Position numbers and translations under genes: made by a program | NCBI GenBank assembly: GCA_036563665.1 | Contig: DATCLY010000058.1 | Span: 1 to 64,000 of the forward strand | Direction: 5' to 3' | DNA length: 64,000 bases | Source of the DNA: FEN-1219 sp036563665 | Lineage (GTDB): Bacteria; Pseudomonadota; Gammaproteobacteria; Steroidobacterales; Rariloculaceae | The notes under the pieces: generated by a model | Seen by the model: only the letters and a program-made list of their open reading frames with translations | Databases searched by the model: none | Told to the model about the DNA's origin: nothing | Shown: positions 17,152 through 27,395 of the stretch, one piece after another | Position numbering within the stretch: position 1 is the first letter of the stretch | Layout of the letters: every line of letters begins with the position of its first letter

Positions 17152-18168
17152 TCAGGCCAAATGCCGGACGACGTGCTCCACCTCGTCCGGGCTGCCCAGG
17201 ATCACCGGCGTGCGCTGGTGAATGTCCTTGGGCTGCACCTCGAGAATCCGCTGGCCCGGTCCGGCCAACGCCTTCCCGCCCGCCTGCTCCACGAGCATGG
17301 CCATGGGGTTCGCCTCGTACATGAGCCGCAGCTTGCCCTGCGGGGCCTTCTTGGTGGGCGGGTACATGAACACGCCGCCTTTGAGCAGCGTGCGGTGCAC
17401 GTCGGCCACCATCGTGCCGACGTAGCGGGTGGAGTACGTCTGGCTCTGGGCCCAGTCGAGATAGTTGCGATAGCCCTCCGGGAACGTGTGCCGGTTGCCT
17501 TCGTTGACGGAGTAGATCTTGCCCGACTGGGGAATTCGCACTTTCTGCTCCACGCGCATGAAGGCGCCGTACGCGGGATCGAGCACGAACAGGTCCACGC
17601 CGTGCCCGATGGTGAGCGCGAACACCGTGGAAGGACCGTAGAGCACGTAGCCCGCGGCCACCTGCTTCAAGCCCGGCTGCAGCAGCGAATCCTCGGGCCG
17701 CGGCAAGCTCGGATCCTGGCGCAGGATGCTGAAGATCGTGCCGACCGAGCCGCACACGTCGAGATTGGAAGAGCCATCGAGCGGGTCGAACAGCACGCAG
17801 TACTTTTGCTCGCCCGAGCGGCTGGTTCGCAGGAGGACCGGCTCCTCGTTCTCCTCCGAGGCGACGATCGCGACGCCATCGCGGCGGCTCAGCGTGGTGA
17901 GCAGGATCTCGTTCGCGATGACGTCGAGCTTCTGCTGCTGCTCGCCCTGCACGTTCTCGCGGCCGACGGCGCCCAGCACGTCGTCGAGGCGCGCCCGCCG
18001 CACGTGCGTGGCGATCATCTTCGCGGAGATGGCGAGCGCCGACAGAATCCAGGAGAACGTGCCCGAGGCTTCTGGATACTCGCTCTGCTGCTCGAGGATG
18101 TGGCCTTGCAGGGTAACGAAGCTCGGCTTGGGAACGGGGAATTCTGTCGTTTGCGCAACGGTGCTCAT
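17152..18168 (-). CDS. fbp: Class 1 fructose-1,6-bisphosphatase
   Basis: Hydrolyses fructose 1,6-bisphosphate to fructose 6-phosphate in gluconeogenesis; cytosolic and Mg-dependent. The 338-residue length is standard. Motifs are VASEENEEPV near 95 (metal Glu), VLFDPLDGSSNLDV near 120 (metal and phosphate site), GYVLYGPSTVFALT near 165, YSTRYVGTMVADVHRTLLKG near 245 and EANPMAMLVEQAGGKA near 285. ATG 18168 gives MSTVAQTTEFPVPKPSFVTL, a normal class 1 N-terminus. It is divergent from the SnoaL-like gene and appears monocistronic. Confidence 0.95.
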   Translation of the reverse strand: MSTVAQTTEFPVPKPSFVTLQGHILEQQSEYPEASGTFSWILSALAISAKMIATHVRRARLDDVLGAVGRENVQGEQQQKLDVIANEILLTTLSRRDGVAIVASEENEEPVLLRTSRSGEQKYCVLFDPLDGSSNLDVCGSVGTIFSILRQDPSLPRPEDSLLQPGLKQVAAGYVLYGPSTVFALTIGHGVDLFVLDPAYGAFMRVEQKVRIPQSGKIYSVNEGNRHTFPEGYRNYLDWAQSQTYSTRYVGTMVADVHRTLLKGGVFMYPPTKKAPQGKLRLMYEANPMAMLVEQAGGKALAGPGQRILEVQPKDIHQRTPVILGSPDEVEHVVRHLA

Positions 18169-18346
18169 CGTACTCGCAGCTCCTTTGCCCAAAACACGAG
18201 GGGCGGGAGCAGAAGGATGCCATAGCGGCCGGCGTTTGTGAGGCCGTGGCGCCCGGCGCGGGCAAGGACCGGCCCGGTTACAATGCCCTCGCAGTCCGGC
18301 ACACGGAAGGGTCATTCGCACTGCCGGGGGCTTCCAGATTCCAGAG

Positions 18347-18934
18347 ATGAGCGAGAAAAGCATGAGAAGAAGCGTGTACGGGCTCTTGCTCGCAGCGGGC
18401 GCCGCGCTCATCGCGGCCGTGGCCGTCGCCCAGAGGGGCGGCGCCGACCTGCAGGCGCAGGACTACCTCGACATCCGGCAGCTCATGGACCGCTATACGC
18501 ACGTGCTCGACAACTGCACCAACTCGGGCTACGACTACGCCGATCTCTTCACCGAGGACGGCACGTTCGGCGTGTCGTCGGAGTGGGGCGGCGGAGCGAA
18601 GATCTGGTTCCGCGGGCGGGAGGAGCTCGCTCGCGCGGGCGGCGGCGGCCCGGGCGGATGCCGACCGCGCCCCGGCAAGCCCATGTACCACATCAACATC
18701 AACCCGGTGATCACGCCCACTCCGGAAGGCGCCAAGGCCATCTCCACGCTGCTCGTCGTCACCAACGACACGAACGACCGCGGCGACATCGTCCATTGGG
18801 AAGGCGGCTACGAGGACACGTTCGTGAAGACGCGCGACGGGTGGAAGTTCAAGTCGCGCGTGCACGTGTGGCCCGAGATCCAGTGGACGGACAGGCCGGA
18901 GGACATGCCGCCGCGCAACATGGCGGACGAGTAG
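18347..18934 (+). CDS. Exported SnoaL-like / NTF2-fold protein
   Basis: A 195-residue protein with a signal peptide (RRSVYGLLLAAGAALIAAVA, cleavage near VAQ) and a SnoaL-like cone fold. Family features are DYLDIRQLMDRYTHVLDN near 42, ADLFTEDGTFGVSSEW near 70, and the C-terminal strands YEDTFVKTRDGWKFKSRVHVW. Relatives include aromatic dioxygenase beta subunits and polyketide cyclases, but stand-alone exported copies have no defined activity. ATG 18347 is used; ATG 18362 (MRRSVYG) is an equally good start. The radical SAM gene starts 25 bp downstream. Confidence 0.75.
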   Translation: MSEKSMRRSVYGLLLAAGAALIAAVAVAQRGGADLQAQDYLDIRQLMDRYTHVLDNCTNSGYDYADLFTEDGTFGVSSEWGGGAKIWFRGREELARAGGGGPGGCRPRPGKPMYHININPVITPTPEGAKAISTLLVVTNDTNDRGDIVHWEGGYEDTFVKTRDGWKFKSRVHVWPEIQWTDRPEDMPPRNMADE

Positions 18935-18959
18935 CGCCACCGCGCTCAGGGACGGGCTC

Positions 18960-19967
18960 GTGCGACTCGAGGCGTTGAGGGAGCAGCTGCGCGCCGCCGG
19001 CGCGAAGCCGCGGCACGAGACGCTCGTGCTGCGCGCGTGGGTGCGCGGCCTGCCGCTCGACGCCTTCGCGCACCTCGCCGAGTTTCCGCGGAAACTCGAG
19101 GCGGCGTTGCCCGAGCTCTCGGCCGCGTGGGCGGCTCTGGCGCTGCCGCGCGCCGAGCACCGGAGCGCAGACGGCTCGAGCCGGCTGCTGCTCGGTCTCG
19201 CCGACGGCCGGACGGTGGAGAGCGTGCTGCTCCCGGGCGACGGCGTGTGCGTGTCCACGCAGGTGGGCTGCGCCGTCGGCTGTCGCTTCTGCATGACCGG
19301 CCGCTGCGGGCTCGAGCGCCAGCTCGGCAGTGCCGAGATCGTCGCGCAAGTGGCGCTCGCCCGCGCGCGGCGCGCGATCCGCCGCGTGGTGCTCATGGGC
19401 ATGGGCGAGCCCGCCCACAACCTCGACAACGTGCTCGACGCCGTCGACCTGCTCGGCACGGAAGGCGGCCTGCATTGGAAGAACATCGTGGTATCGACGG
19501 TGGGCGATCGGCGCCTGTTCGAGCGGCTGCACGCGGCGCGGGTGCGGCCCGCGCTCGCGTTGTCGCTGCACACGACCAAGCCGGAGCTCAGGCGCGAGCT
19601 CCTGCCGCGCGCGCCGCGCATCGATCCTGCCGAGCTCGTGGAGCTCGCGGAGCGCTACGCGCGCGTGACGACGTACCCGACGCAGTATCAGTGGACGTTA
19701 CTCGCGGGCGTGAACGATGGCGACGACGAGGTGGAGCGCGTGGCCGAGCTCCTCGCCGGCAAGTACGCCGTGCTGAACTTCATTCCGTTCAACGCCGTGG
19801 AGGGCGCGGGCTTTGCGCGCACGCCGTGGGCGCGGGCGGCGGAGATGGCCCGTCGTCTTCATGCGCGCGGCGTGCTCGTGAAGCTCCGGCGCTCGGCGGG
19901 GCAGGACGTGGAGGCGGGCTGCGGCCAACTGCGCGTGCGCGCGGCCGGGCGGGCTCGAGCCTGCTGA
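18960..19967 (+). CDS. RlmN-like radical SAM RNA methyltransferase
   Basis: A 335-residue protein of the RlmN/Cfr family, which methylates C2 (or C8) of adenosine in rRNA or tRNA with SAM and a 4Fe-4S cluster. The cluster motif is VGCAVGCRFCMTG (Cys-x3-Cys-x2-Cys, about 96-108). VVLMGMGEPAHNLDNVL near 143 and NFIPFNAVEGAGF near 275 are characteristic, and the acceptor Cys is retained in DVEAGCGQLR near 320. It is shorter than typical RlmN (about 370-400 aa) because the N-terminal domain is reduced, so it may be a paralogue rather than the main RlmN. Start is GTG 18960. An imperfect hairpin (CTGCTG/CAGCAG) follows the stop. Confidence 0.85.
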   Translation: MRLEALREQLRAAGAKPRHETLVLRAWVRGLPLDAFAHLAEFPRKLEAALPELSAAWAALALPRAEHRSADGSSRLLLGLADGRTVESVLLPGDGVCVSTQVGCAVGCRFCMTGRCGLERQLGSAEIVAQVALARARRAIRRVVLMGMGEPAHNLDNVLDAVDLLGTEGGLHWKNIVVSTVGDRRLFERLHAARVRPALALSLHTTKPELRRELLPRAPRIDPAELVELAERYARVTTYPTQYQWTLLAGVNDGDDEVERVAELLAGKYAVLNFIPFNAVEGAGFARTPWARAAEMARRLHARGVLVKLRRSAGQDVEAGCGQLRVRAAGRARAC

Positions 19968-19990
19968 TCGGCCAGCAGCCGGTCGGGAAG

Positions 19991-20974
19991 CTAACCAGAC
20001 AGGCCCCGTTTCTCGAAGGCGCGTCTCAACCCGCTCAGGCTCGATCTCCAGACGTCGTGGACATCTCTGACCGCTCCCCGGGCCATCGGCTCCTCGTGGA
20101 GCAGCGATAGCTTCGAGCCGCGCTCGTGCGGCTCGATGGAAATCGTGATACGAGCCGGCGGCGGGGGCGGCGAATCCCGATCGTATTCTGGACGGAGTTG
20201 TTCTAGTTCCGATGTATTGATCGTGTACACCAGTCGATTCGGCGGGGCGGCTTCGATGATCGTCCCTTCGGCCGCGATGTTCCTGTCTCGCACATCGATA
20301 AAGCGAATTGGCGATCCGACTCTCCAGTCGGACTCTATTGCCTGCTGTTGCCAGAACGCGCTGGCGGGCCCGGTTTTGGTCAACAAATCCCAGACGTCGG
20401 CTGGCTCGGCGTTGATCAGGACGGCATCGGCGTAACGGTGCGTTGGACCTATGACGAGAGGAAGCGTGAGTCCGGCCGCTGGCGAGTCGACGACCTCGAC
20501 GATCCACCAGATGTGCGTGCCCGCAGCGTCGTTCGCCAAGAACACCGGTACCGTCGCAGGAACGAATGCGCCAAACGGAACGGGCTCGAAGAAACTGTCC
20601 GACTGTCCCAGCGACGTGAAGCCGCGATCCACGATCATGACTTTCGCGTATTCACCATCGGGGACGAAGTGCGTCGTTTCCTTCGCGAAGCTACCGATGT
20701 AAGGGCGCTCCCACCACAGGTTGAGATACTCCGTCCGGACGCCGGTATTCCCGGTGGATGGGACGTCGATCCTGAAATAGGCCCACCCTTCGACGCCGGT
20801 CATGATCCCTCCCGACTCGAGCCGCCACGTTCCTTGCTCTCCTGTCTTGAGGTTCTTCAGGTTCGACGGATACCAAGGCTCTTGCCACCACCCGTGCGGC
20901 CGACCGTCATCCTGCCAAATGATGGGGAAACGGGAGTTGTTGATGAGCGTTACTTGAACCAATCGTGCCGGCAT
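19991..20974 (-). CDS. Aegerolysin-like domain fused to SRPBCC domain
   Basis: A 327-residue protein without signal peptide. Residues 1-165 look like an aegerolysin-type beta-sandwich: RLVQVTLINNSRFPI at the start, GTWRLESGGIMTGVEGWAYF near 50-70 and LNLWWERPYIGS near 85. Aegerolysins bind lipids, and some act with pore-forming partners. Residues 185-327 match SRPBCC/AHSA1 ligand-binding domains (YADAVLINAEPADVWDLLTK, then SLLHEEPMARGAVRDVHDVW). ATG 20974 has an excellent ribosome site (AGGAGGGG). Base composition is lower in G+C than the neighbours, suggesting transfer. The aegerolysin assignment is tentative; the SRPBCC part is firmer. Confidence 0.6.
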   Translation of the reverse strand: MPARLVQVTLINNSRFPIIWQDDGRPHGWWQEPWYPSNLKNLKTGEQGTWRLESGGIMTGVEGWAYFRIDVPSTGNTGVRTEYLNLWWERPYIGSFAKETTHFVPDGEYAKVMIVDRGFTSLGQSDSFFEPVPFGAFVPATVPVFLANDAAGTHIWWIVEVVDSPAAGLTLPLVIGPTHRYADAVLINAEPADVWDLLTKTGPASAFWQQQAIESDWRVGSPIRFIDVRDRNIAAEGTIIEAAPPNRLVYTINTSELEQLRPEYDRDSPPPPPARITISIEPHERGSKLSLLHEEPMARGAVRDVHDVWRSSLSGLRRAFEKRGLSG

Positions 20975-21611
20975 GCTCCCCTCCTGTTCGTCCGAATTCT
21001 TGCGAGGACTCGTGCTGACCAGCGCACGGACGAACCATCGTCGAAACCGGTTCGCTTGGCGTCGGTCGACTTCGAGGAGAAAAGAATCGCAGCAAAAGCA
21101 ACGGCCACTCTGCCGCACGAGGACTCGGGAGCTGGCGCTTATTCGAGAGTCGGCGTGGTGCTTGTGCCTCGAGCGCGCGCGGCGGATGGTTCGATATAGC
21201 CTACATGAATCGCAGTGTCAAGAAATCTCCAGTAACGCGCTATTCAAAAAATGCAAACGGAAATGACCCGCACCGCAAACCGACTTCCATTTCGCTGCGT
21301 GCGCCTGCATCGGTTCTGGCGGCTGAATCGTCCTGGGAATCGTCTTTAATTCTTTCCGCGCTTGGACGATTCTCCTTGGGTATCGGGCCGGGGGTGCTTT
21401 TCGTCACCGGAGCGAATGCACGCTCGCCCGGCCGCGCTCGAACCCGGCGACGTGGCGCACCCGGGTCTTCGCGTCGAGCGCAGCGCCACGGACTCGGAGA
21501 CGCCTCGAGGCTTCACTCGGGGCAACGCCGAGCGGAAGGCAGCAAGCGTATGTGGGGCGGGATGTTGCGATGCTGGTGGGTGGTCCTAAGCCGTTGACTG
21601 GGGATGCAGCT
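20975..21611. other. Low-GC intergenic region between the fusion gene and tRNA-Ser
   Basis: A 637-bp gap less G+C-rich than the window. It holds a near-consensus promoter (21193-21221, minus) and about 210 bp of 5' leader for the fusion gene. Open frames inside it lack ribosome sites and coding bias. No integrase or direct repeat of the tRNA end was found. Confidence 0.5.
21193..21221 (-). promoter_or_regulatory. Sigma-70-type promoter
   Basis: Read on the minus strand: TTGACA at 21221-21216, a 17-base spacer, then TATATC at 21198-21193. The -35 box is perfect and the -10 box has four of six matches. It points toward the aegerolysin-like/SRPBCC gene, leaving a leader of about 210 bases. Confidence 0.65.
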
Positions 21612-21701
<90 letters not shown>

Positions 21702-21801
21702 GCGCGCGAATGTAGCACATTTGGCCGCGGCCCGCGGGCGGGCTCGGGGAATCCAGGGGGTGAGAATCGCAGTTGGAAAGCCCGCCCCCCACCTGGGCTG
21801 G

Positions 21802-22185
21802 TCAGCGTTGCAGCGCGGTGCCCAGGACATGCCCCAGCCAGACGGCCGCGAGGCACAGCGCCAGGGATGCGACCGCGTTGGCCGCGGCCGCTAGCCACTC
21901 CCCGCTCCGTGCGAGGTTCAGCGTCTCCAGGCTGAACGAGGAGAACGTCGTGAAGCCGCCCAGCACACCCACTGCGAGGAAGGCTCGCGCGTCGGGGTGG
22001 CCGAAGAGGCGATTCTCGGGCGCGAGCAGGGCCGCGAGCACGCCGATCAAGAGCGAGCCCGACACGTTCACGATGAGGGTGCCCCACGGGAACGAGGCGC
22101 CGAAGAGGCGTGCGGCGAGCCCGTTGCAGCCATAGCGCGCCATGCCGCCGAGCGCGCTTCCAAGCGCTACCCAGAAGTAGCTCAT
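21802..22185 (-). CDS. crcB: Fluoride channel CrcB/Fluc
   Basis: A 127-residue, four-helix inner-membrane protein of the Fluc family that exports fluoride as an antiparallel dimer. Motifs are ALGGMARYGCNGL near 11-23, GTLIVNVSGSLLIG near 34-48 (conserved Asn) and GVLGGFTTFSSFSLETLNL near 70-90 (phenylalanine box and sodium site). Length is typical. Its ATG overlaps the stop of the upstream MFS gene by four bases, so it is translated from the same message. I saw no fluoride riboswitch upstream of the pair. Confidence 0.93.
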   Translation of the reverse strand: MSYFWVALGSALGGMARYGCNGLAARLFGASFPWGTLIVNVSGSLLIGVLAALLAPENRLFGHPDARAFLAVGVLGGFTTFSSFSLETLNLARSGEWLAAAANAVASLALCLAAVWLGHVLGTALQR

Positions 22186-23447
22186 CGCCGTGATCCCGCT
22201 TCCAGCAGGCCTCCGAGATGCAGCGCGACGGCGACCAGCGCGGCGAGGAGCGTCAAGCCCGCGCCGACCATGAACGTGGCCGCCGACCCGAACGCATCCC
22301 ACACCGCGCCCGCGATCACGCTCGCGACGAGCAGGACGATGCCCGTGACGAGGTTGAAGACGCCGAACGCCGTGCCCCGCTCGTCGGCGTCCGAGGCGTC
22401 CGCCACCAGCGCGGCGAAGAGCCCTTGAGTGAACCCCATGTGCAGCCCCCACAACGCGATGCCGATCATCGCGGAAAGCACGCCGCCGCTCCAGGCCAGC
22501 ACGAGATCGGCGGCGATCAGCAGGGCGGAGCCCACGGCCAGCACGAGCCAGCGGTTCGCGCGGTCCGACAAGACGCCCGCCGGGTAGGCGGACAGCGAAT
22601 AGACCACGTTCATCACCACGAGCACGAGCGGCACGTAGGCGGCCCGCAAACCCACTTCCGAGGCCTTCAGCACGAGGAACGCCTCGCTGAAGCGCGCGAG
22701 CGTGAAGAGCGCTGCCACGAGCAGCAGCAACCAATAACGGCGGCTCAGGCGGCGCACGGCCTGGCGGAAGGAGTAACCCGCCCCACCTCTCGCGGCCCCG
22801 GCTGTCGCGGCCAAGTCGGCCGTCGGCCGTGCGGACCGCGGCCGCTCGGGCTCCCTCACGAACAGCACCAGCGTCAGCACCGACAGCCCCGCCGGTATCA
22901 CCGCGAGCCAGAACACGGTGCGGAAGTCGTCCTGCGTCGCGGCCATGAGCGCGATCGCGAGGAGCGGGCCGGCGAACGCGCCGACGGTGTCGAGGGATTG
23001 CCGCAAGCCGTAGCTCGCGCCCCAAGCCTCGGGCGGCGAGAGATCGGCGATCAGCGCGTCGCGGGGTGCGCCGCGAATGCCCTTGCCGATGCGGTCGGCG
23101 AACCGCGCCGCGAACACCCACGCGACGCTCGGGGCGAGGGCGAAGAACGGCTTGGTGACGGCCGCGAGGCCGTAGCCGAGCACGGTGAGCCCTTTGCGCT
23201 TGCCGAGCCGGTCGCTCAGCGCGCCGGAGAAGACCTTGGTGATGGACGCGACCGCCTCGGCCACGCCTTCGAGCCAGCCGACGACCGCCACGCTCGCGCC
23301 CAGCACCGACACCAGGAACACGGGCAGCAGCGCGTGGATCATCTCCGAGGAGACGTCCATGAAGAGGCTCACGAGGCCGAGCACCCAGACGCCGCGCGGC
23401 ACGGCGCGCAGCCCCGGGCGGGCGTGCTCGAGGGACGAGGACGACAT
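22182..23447 (-). CDS. MFS transporter
   Basis: A 421-residue inner-membrane transporter with about 12 predicted helices. The first helix region reads RGVWVLGLVSLFMDVSSEMI; the A-loop motif is SGALSDRLGKRKGLTVLGYG near 75-95, repeated in the second half as PAGVLSDRANRWLVL. The stretch ADRIGKGIRGAPRDALIADL near 118-138 is characteristic of a group of uncharacterised MFS proteins found in many environmental bacteria. Substrate is unknown. It is translationally coupled (ATGA) to crcB, so a link to halide or anion export is possible but unproven. Confidence 0.85.
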   Translation of the reverse strand: MSSSSLEHARPGLRAVPRGVWVLGLVSLFMDVSSEMIHALLPVFLVSVLGASVAVVGWLEGVAEAVASITKVFSGALSDRLGKRKGLTVLGYGLAAVTKPFFALAPSVAWVFAARFADRIGKGIRGAPRDALIADLSPPEAWGASYGLRQSLDTVGAFAGPLLAIALMAATQDDFRTVFWLAVIPAGLSVLTLVLFVREPERPRSARPTADLAATAGAARGGAGYSFRQAVRRLSRRYWLLLLVAALFTLARFSEAFLVLKASEVGLRAAYVPLVLVVMNVVYSLSAYPAGVLSDRANRWLVLAVGSALLIAADLVLAWSGGVLSAMIGIALWGLHMGFTQGLFAALVADASDADERGTAFGVFNLVTGIVLLVASVIAGAVWDAFGSAATFMVGAGLTLLAALVAVALHLGGLLEAGSRR

Positions 23448-23567
23448 AGGGCGGGCGATTCTAGCCCAGCGGCATCGCTGCGTGGCCGGCGCGGATGTCA
23501 CAATGGCGCGCGCAGGCGCAAGCAAAGAAGCGGCCGCGCGCCGGCCGACCGCGCCCGCACGGTAACC

Positions 23568-24997
<1,430 letters not shown>

Positions 24998-25001
<4 letters not shown>

Positions 25002-26143
25002 AGCTGAGCAAGGACCGGATCCTCACCACGCACGTGGGCAGCCTGCCGCGCGGGCCGGAGGTGGTCGATCTTCTATATAAGAAGGAGAGGGGCGAGCCGT
25101 ACGATCAGGCCGCGCTCGACGCCGCCGTGGCACGCGCCGTGGACGAGGTGGTCGGCAAGCAGGTCGAGATCGGCATCGATATCGTCAGCGACGGCGAGAC
25201 CAGCAAGGTGGGCTACTCCACCTACATCAAGGATCGGCTTTCCGGCTTCGCCGGCCACTACCCGCGCCCGCCGCACTTGGACCTCGCGCCGCATCCCGAC
25301 TTCCGCGAGGCGATGACGCGCATGATCGGCCCGCAGGCGTTTCGCCGCGCGGGCTGCGTGGGGCCGGTGGAGCTCGTGAACCGCGAGGAGATGCAGAAGG
25401 ACCTCGCGAACCTGCGCGCCGCGGTCGCCAAGCACAAGCCGGTGGAGGCGTTCATGAACGCCGCCTCGCCGGGCGTGATCTCGTCGTTCCAGTCGAACCG
25501 CTATTACCCCACGCACGAGGAGTACGTGGACGCCATCGCCGCGGCGATGCGCGACGAGTACGAGGCCATCGCGCGCGCCGGTTTCGTGCTGCAGCTCGAC
25601 TGCCCCGACCTCGCGATGGCGAAGCACACCGGCTTCCAGGAGCTCTCCGAGCAGGAGTTCCTGAAGCGGGCCGAGTATCAGGTGGAGGCGTTGAACGCGG
25701 CGGTGGCGAACATTCCCGCCGAGCAGATGCGGATGCACATCTGCTGGGGCAACTACGAAGGCCCGCACGATCACGACATCCCGCTCGAGAAGATACTGGG
25801 CATCGTGCTCAAGGCGAAGCCGGCCGCCATCCTGTTCGAGGCCGCCAACCCGCGCCACCGGCACGAGTGGACGGTGTGGCGCGAAGCGAAGCTGCCGGAG
25901 AACAAGGTCCTCGTGCCCGGGTGCATCATGTCGACCACCAACTACGTCGAGCATCCGGAGCTCATCGCCCAGCAGATCTGCCAGTACGCAGACATCGTGG
26001 GACGCGAGCGCGTCATCGCGGGCACGGACTGCGGCTTCGGCACGTTCGCGGGGCTGTGGCGCGTGGCGCCGGACATCGCCTACAAGAAGCTGCGCGCGCT
26101 GGTGCAGGGCGCGGAGCTCGCGTCGCGGCGCTTGTGGAAGTGA
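24998..26143 (+). CDS. Cobalamin-independent methionine synthase family protein (MetE C-terminal domain)
   Basis: A 381-residue zinc-dependent TIM barrel corresponding to the C-terminal half of MetE (full MetE is about 755 aa). The N-terminus TTHVGSLPRG is typical. Zinc ligands are conserved: His and Cys in MHICWGNYEG near 245, Glu in ILFEAANPRH near 275 and Cys in GTDCGFG near 345. Short proteins of this kind transfer methyl or other alkyl groups on thiols or split related bonds; several belong to catabolic clusters rather than methionine synthesis. It is coupled to the FAD dehydrogenase, so it probably works in the same pathway. Confidence 0.85.
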
Positions 26144-26163
26144 GCGGCGGCCGCGAGGCGCGG

Positions 26164-27213
26164 CTAGCCGCGCCGGGCGCGGGCCAGCACGTCCGCGTAG
26201 TGGCGCTCGGCCACGTCCGCGTGCGAGCGCAGCCTGATCTTCAGGTAGTTGTCGCCGAACACGTCGAAGATCGGATCGTTCGGGTCGGCGTTCTGGCCGC
26301 CCGGCGCGCGCGCCGCGAGCGCGGGCGGCAAGGGGATGGGCTCGAACACGGACTCGAGTCGCGGGTGGAAGAAGTACGCGATCGAGATCCTCTCGCGGCC
26401 CGGCGGCGGGCTCTGCACCCGGTGCTTCGTCGCGCGCAGGAAGCCGGCCGTGGCGGCCTGCAGCATCTCGCCCAGGTTCATCACGTAGGTGCCGGGTCTC
26501 GGCACGGCGTCGATGCGCGTATCGCCGAGCAGCACCTGCAGGCCGCCCACGTCGTCCTGTAGCACGAACGAGACGAGCCCCGAGTCGTGGTGCCAGCCGA
26601 CACCCTGATCCGCTGGCGCCGAGTGCGGCTGCGCGGGATAGCGGCTGATCTTGATGTGGGGATCGCCGCGCGGCAGCAGGAAGCGGTCGAAGTACTCGAG
26701 CGGCTGGCCCAGCCCCAAGGCCAGCGCTCGCAGCACCGCGAGGCCGACGCTGTCCATGGCGCGCATCCAGTCGAGCACGATGCTGCGCATCTCGGGCAGG
26801 CGGGCCGGCCACTGGTTCGGACCGCGTAGCCGCAGCCACGGCGGATCGTCGGGCGCGACCGACAGCGCCTCTTCCTCGGGCCCCGCGTCGAGCTGCTCCC
26901 GCCAATCCGGAACCCCCTTCGTGCGCTCCCCGCCGAGCACGGTGTAGCCGCGGAAGTGCGGCGAGTTGGCGATCGCTAGGGCGCGCTTCTCCGCTTCGGG
27001 CAGCGCGAAGAACCGCCGGGCCACGTCGAGGATGGCGCGGTCGAGCTCGGGCGGCACGCCATGGCCCGCGAGGTAGCAGAACCCCGGGCCGTGACAGGTC
27101 TCGAGCAGCGCGTCGACGAAAGCCGCGCCAGCGCGGCCGGTCGGGTCCTCGAGGAACCCGCGCATGTCGAGCTCCGGCAGCTGCTCGAGCGGTTGTGCGG
27201 CTTCGGTCGTCAC
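26164..27213 (-). CDS. Isopenicillin N synthase-like Fe(II)/2-oxoglutarate oxygenase
   Basis: A 349-residue non-heme iron oxygenase. The N-terminal DIOX_N domain has GFCYLAGHGVPPELDRAILD near 45. The iron ligands are GWHHDSG (His-x-Asp, about 205) and ATKHRVQSP (about 260), with Arg and Ser of RERISIAYFFHP binding 2-oxoglutarate or substrate. The family oxidises, desaturates or cyclises small molecules; the substrate is unknown. GTG 27213 is the start, with GGAG about seven bases before it. It is convergent with the MetE-like gene, 20 bp apart, and divergent from the sugar dehydrogenase gene. Confidence 0.85.
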   Translation of the reverse strand: MTTEAAQPLEQLPELDMRGFLEDPTGRAGAAFVDALLETCHGPGFCYLAGHGVPPELDRAILDVARRFFALPEAEKRALAIANSPHFRGYTVLGGERTKGVPDWREQLDAGPEEEALSVAPDDPPWLRLRGPNQWPARLPEMRSIVLDWMRAMDSVGLAVLRALALGLGQPLEYFDRFLLPRGDPHIKISRYPAQPHSAPADQGVGWHHDSGLVSFVLQDDVGGLQVLLGDTRIDAVPRPGTYVMNLGEMLQAATAGFLRATKHRVQSPPPGRERISIAYFFHPRLESVFEPIPLPPALAARAPGGQNADPNDPIFDVFGDNYLKIRLRSHADVAERHYADVLARARRG

Positions 27214-27395
27214 GATGTGCTCCGTTCGAGGGCGCGCAGCATAGCTCGATACCGCGAGGGGAAGTACCCCAACGCTTGCGAGCACGCCGAGATGCCCCTT
27301 CGGGCTCGCGGCGCGAGGGCGTACACTCGGTTTCAGCGAATCGCCGGTGCGCGGCCGCGCCGGCGTTGCTGGCCAAGAAGAAGAGGGGAGTCGTC

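Noticed and set aside
21205..21597. Open frame of 130 codons in the low-GC gap
   Set aside because: No ribosome site, arginine-rich shadow composition in its second half, and it overlaps the promoter of the fusion gene.
22186..23567. Fluoride riboswitch controlling crcB
   Set aside because: crcB starts inside the MFS stop codon, and I saw no riboswitch core upstream of the MFS gene.
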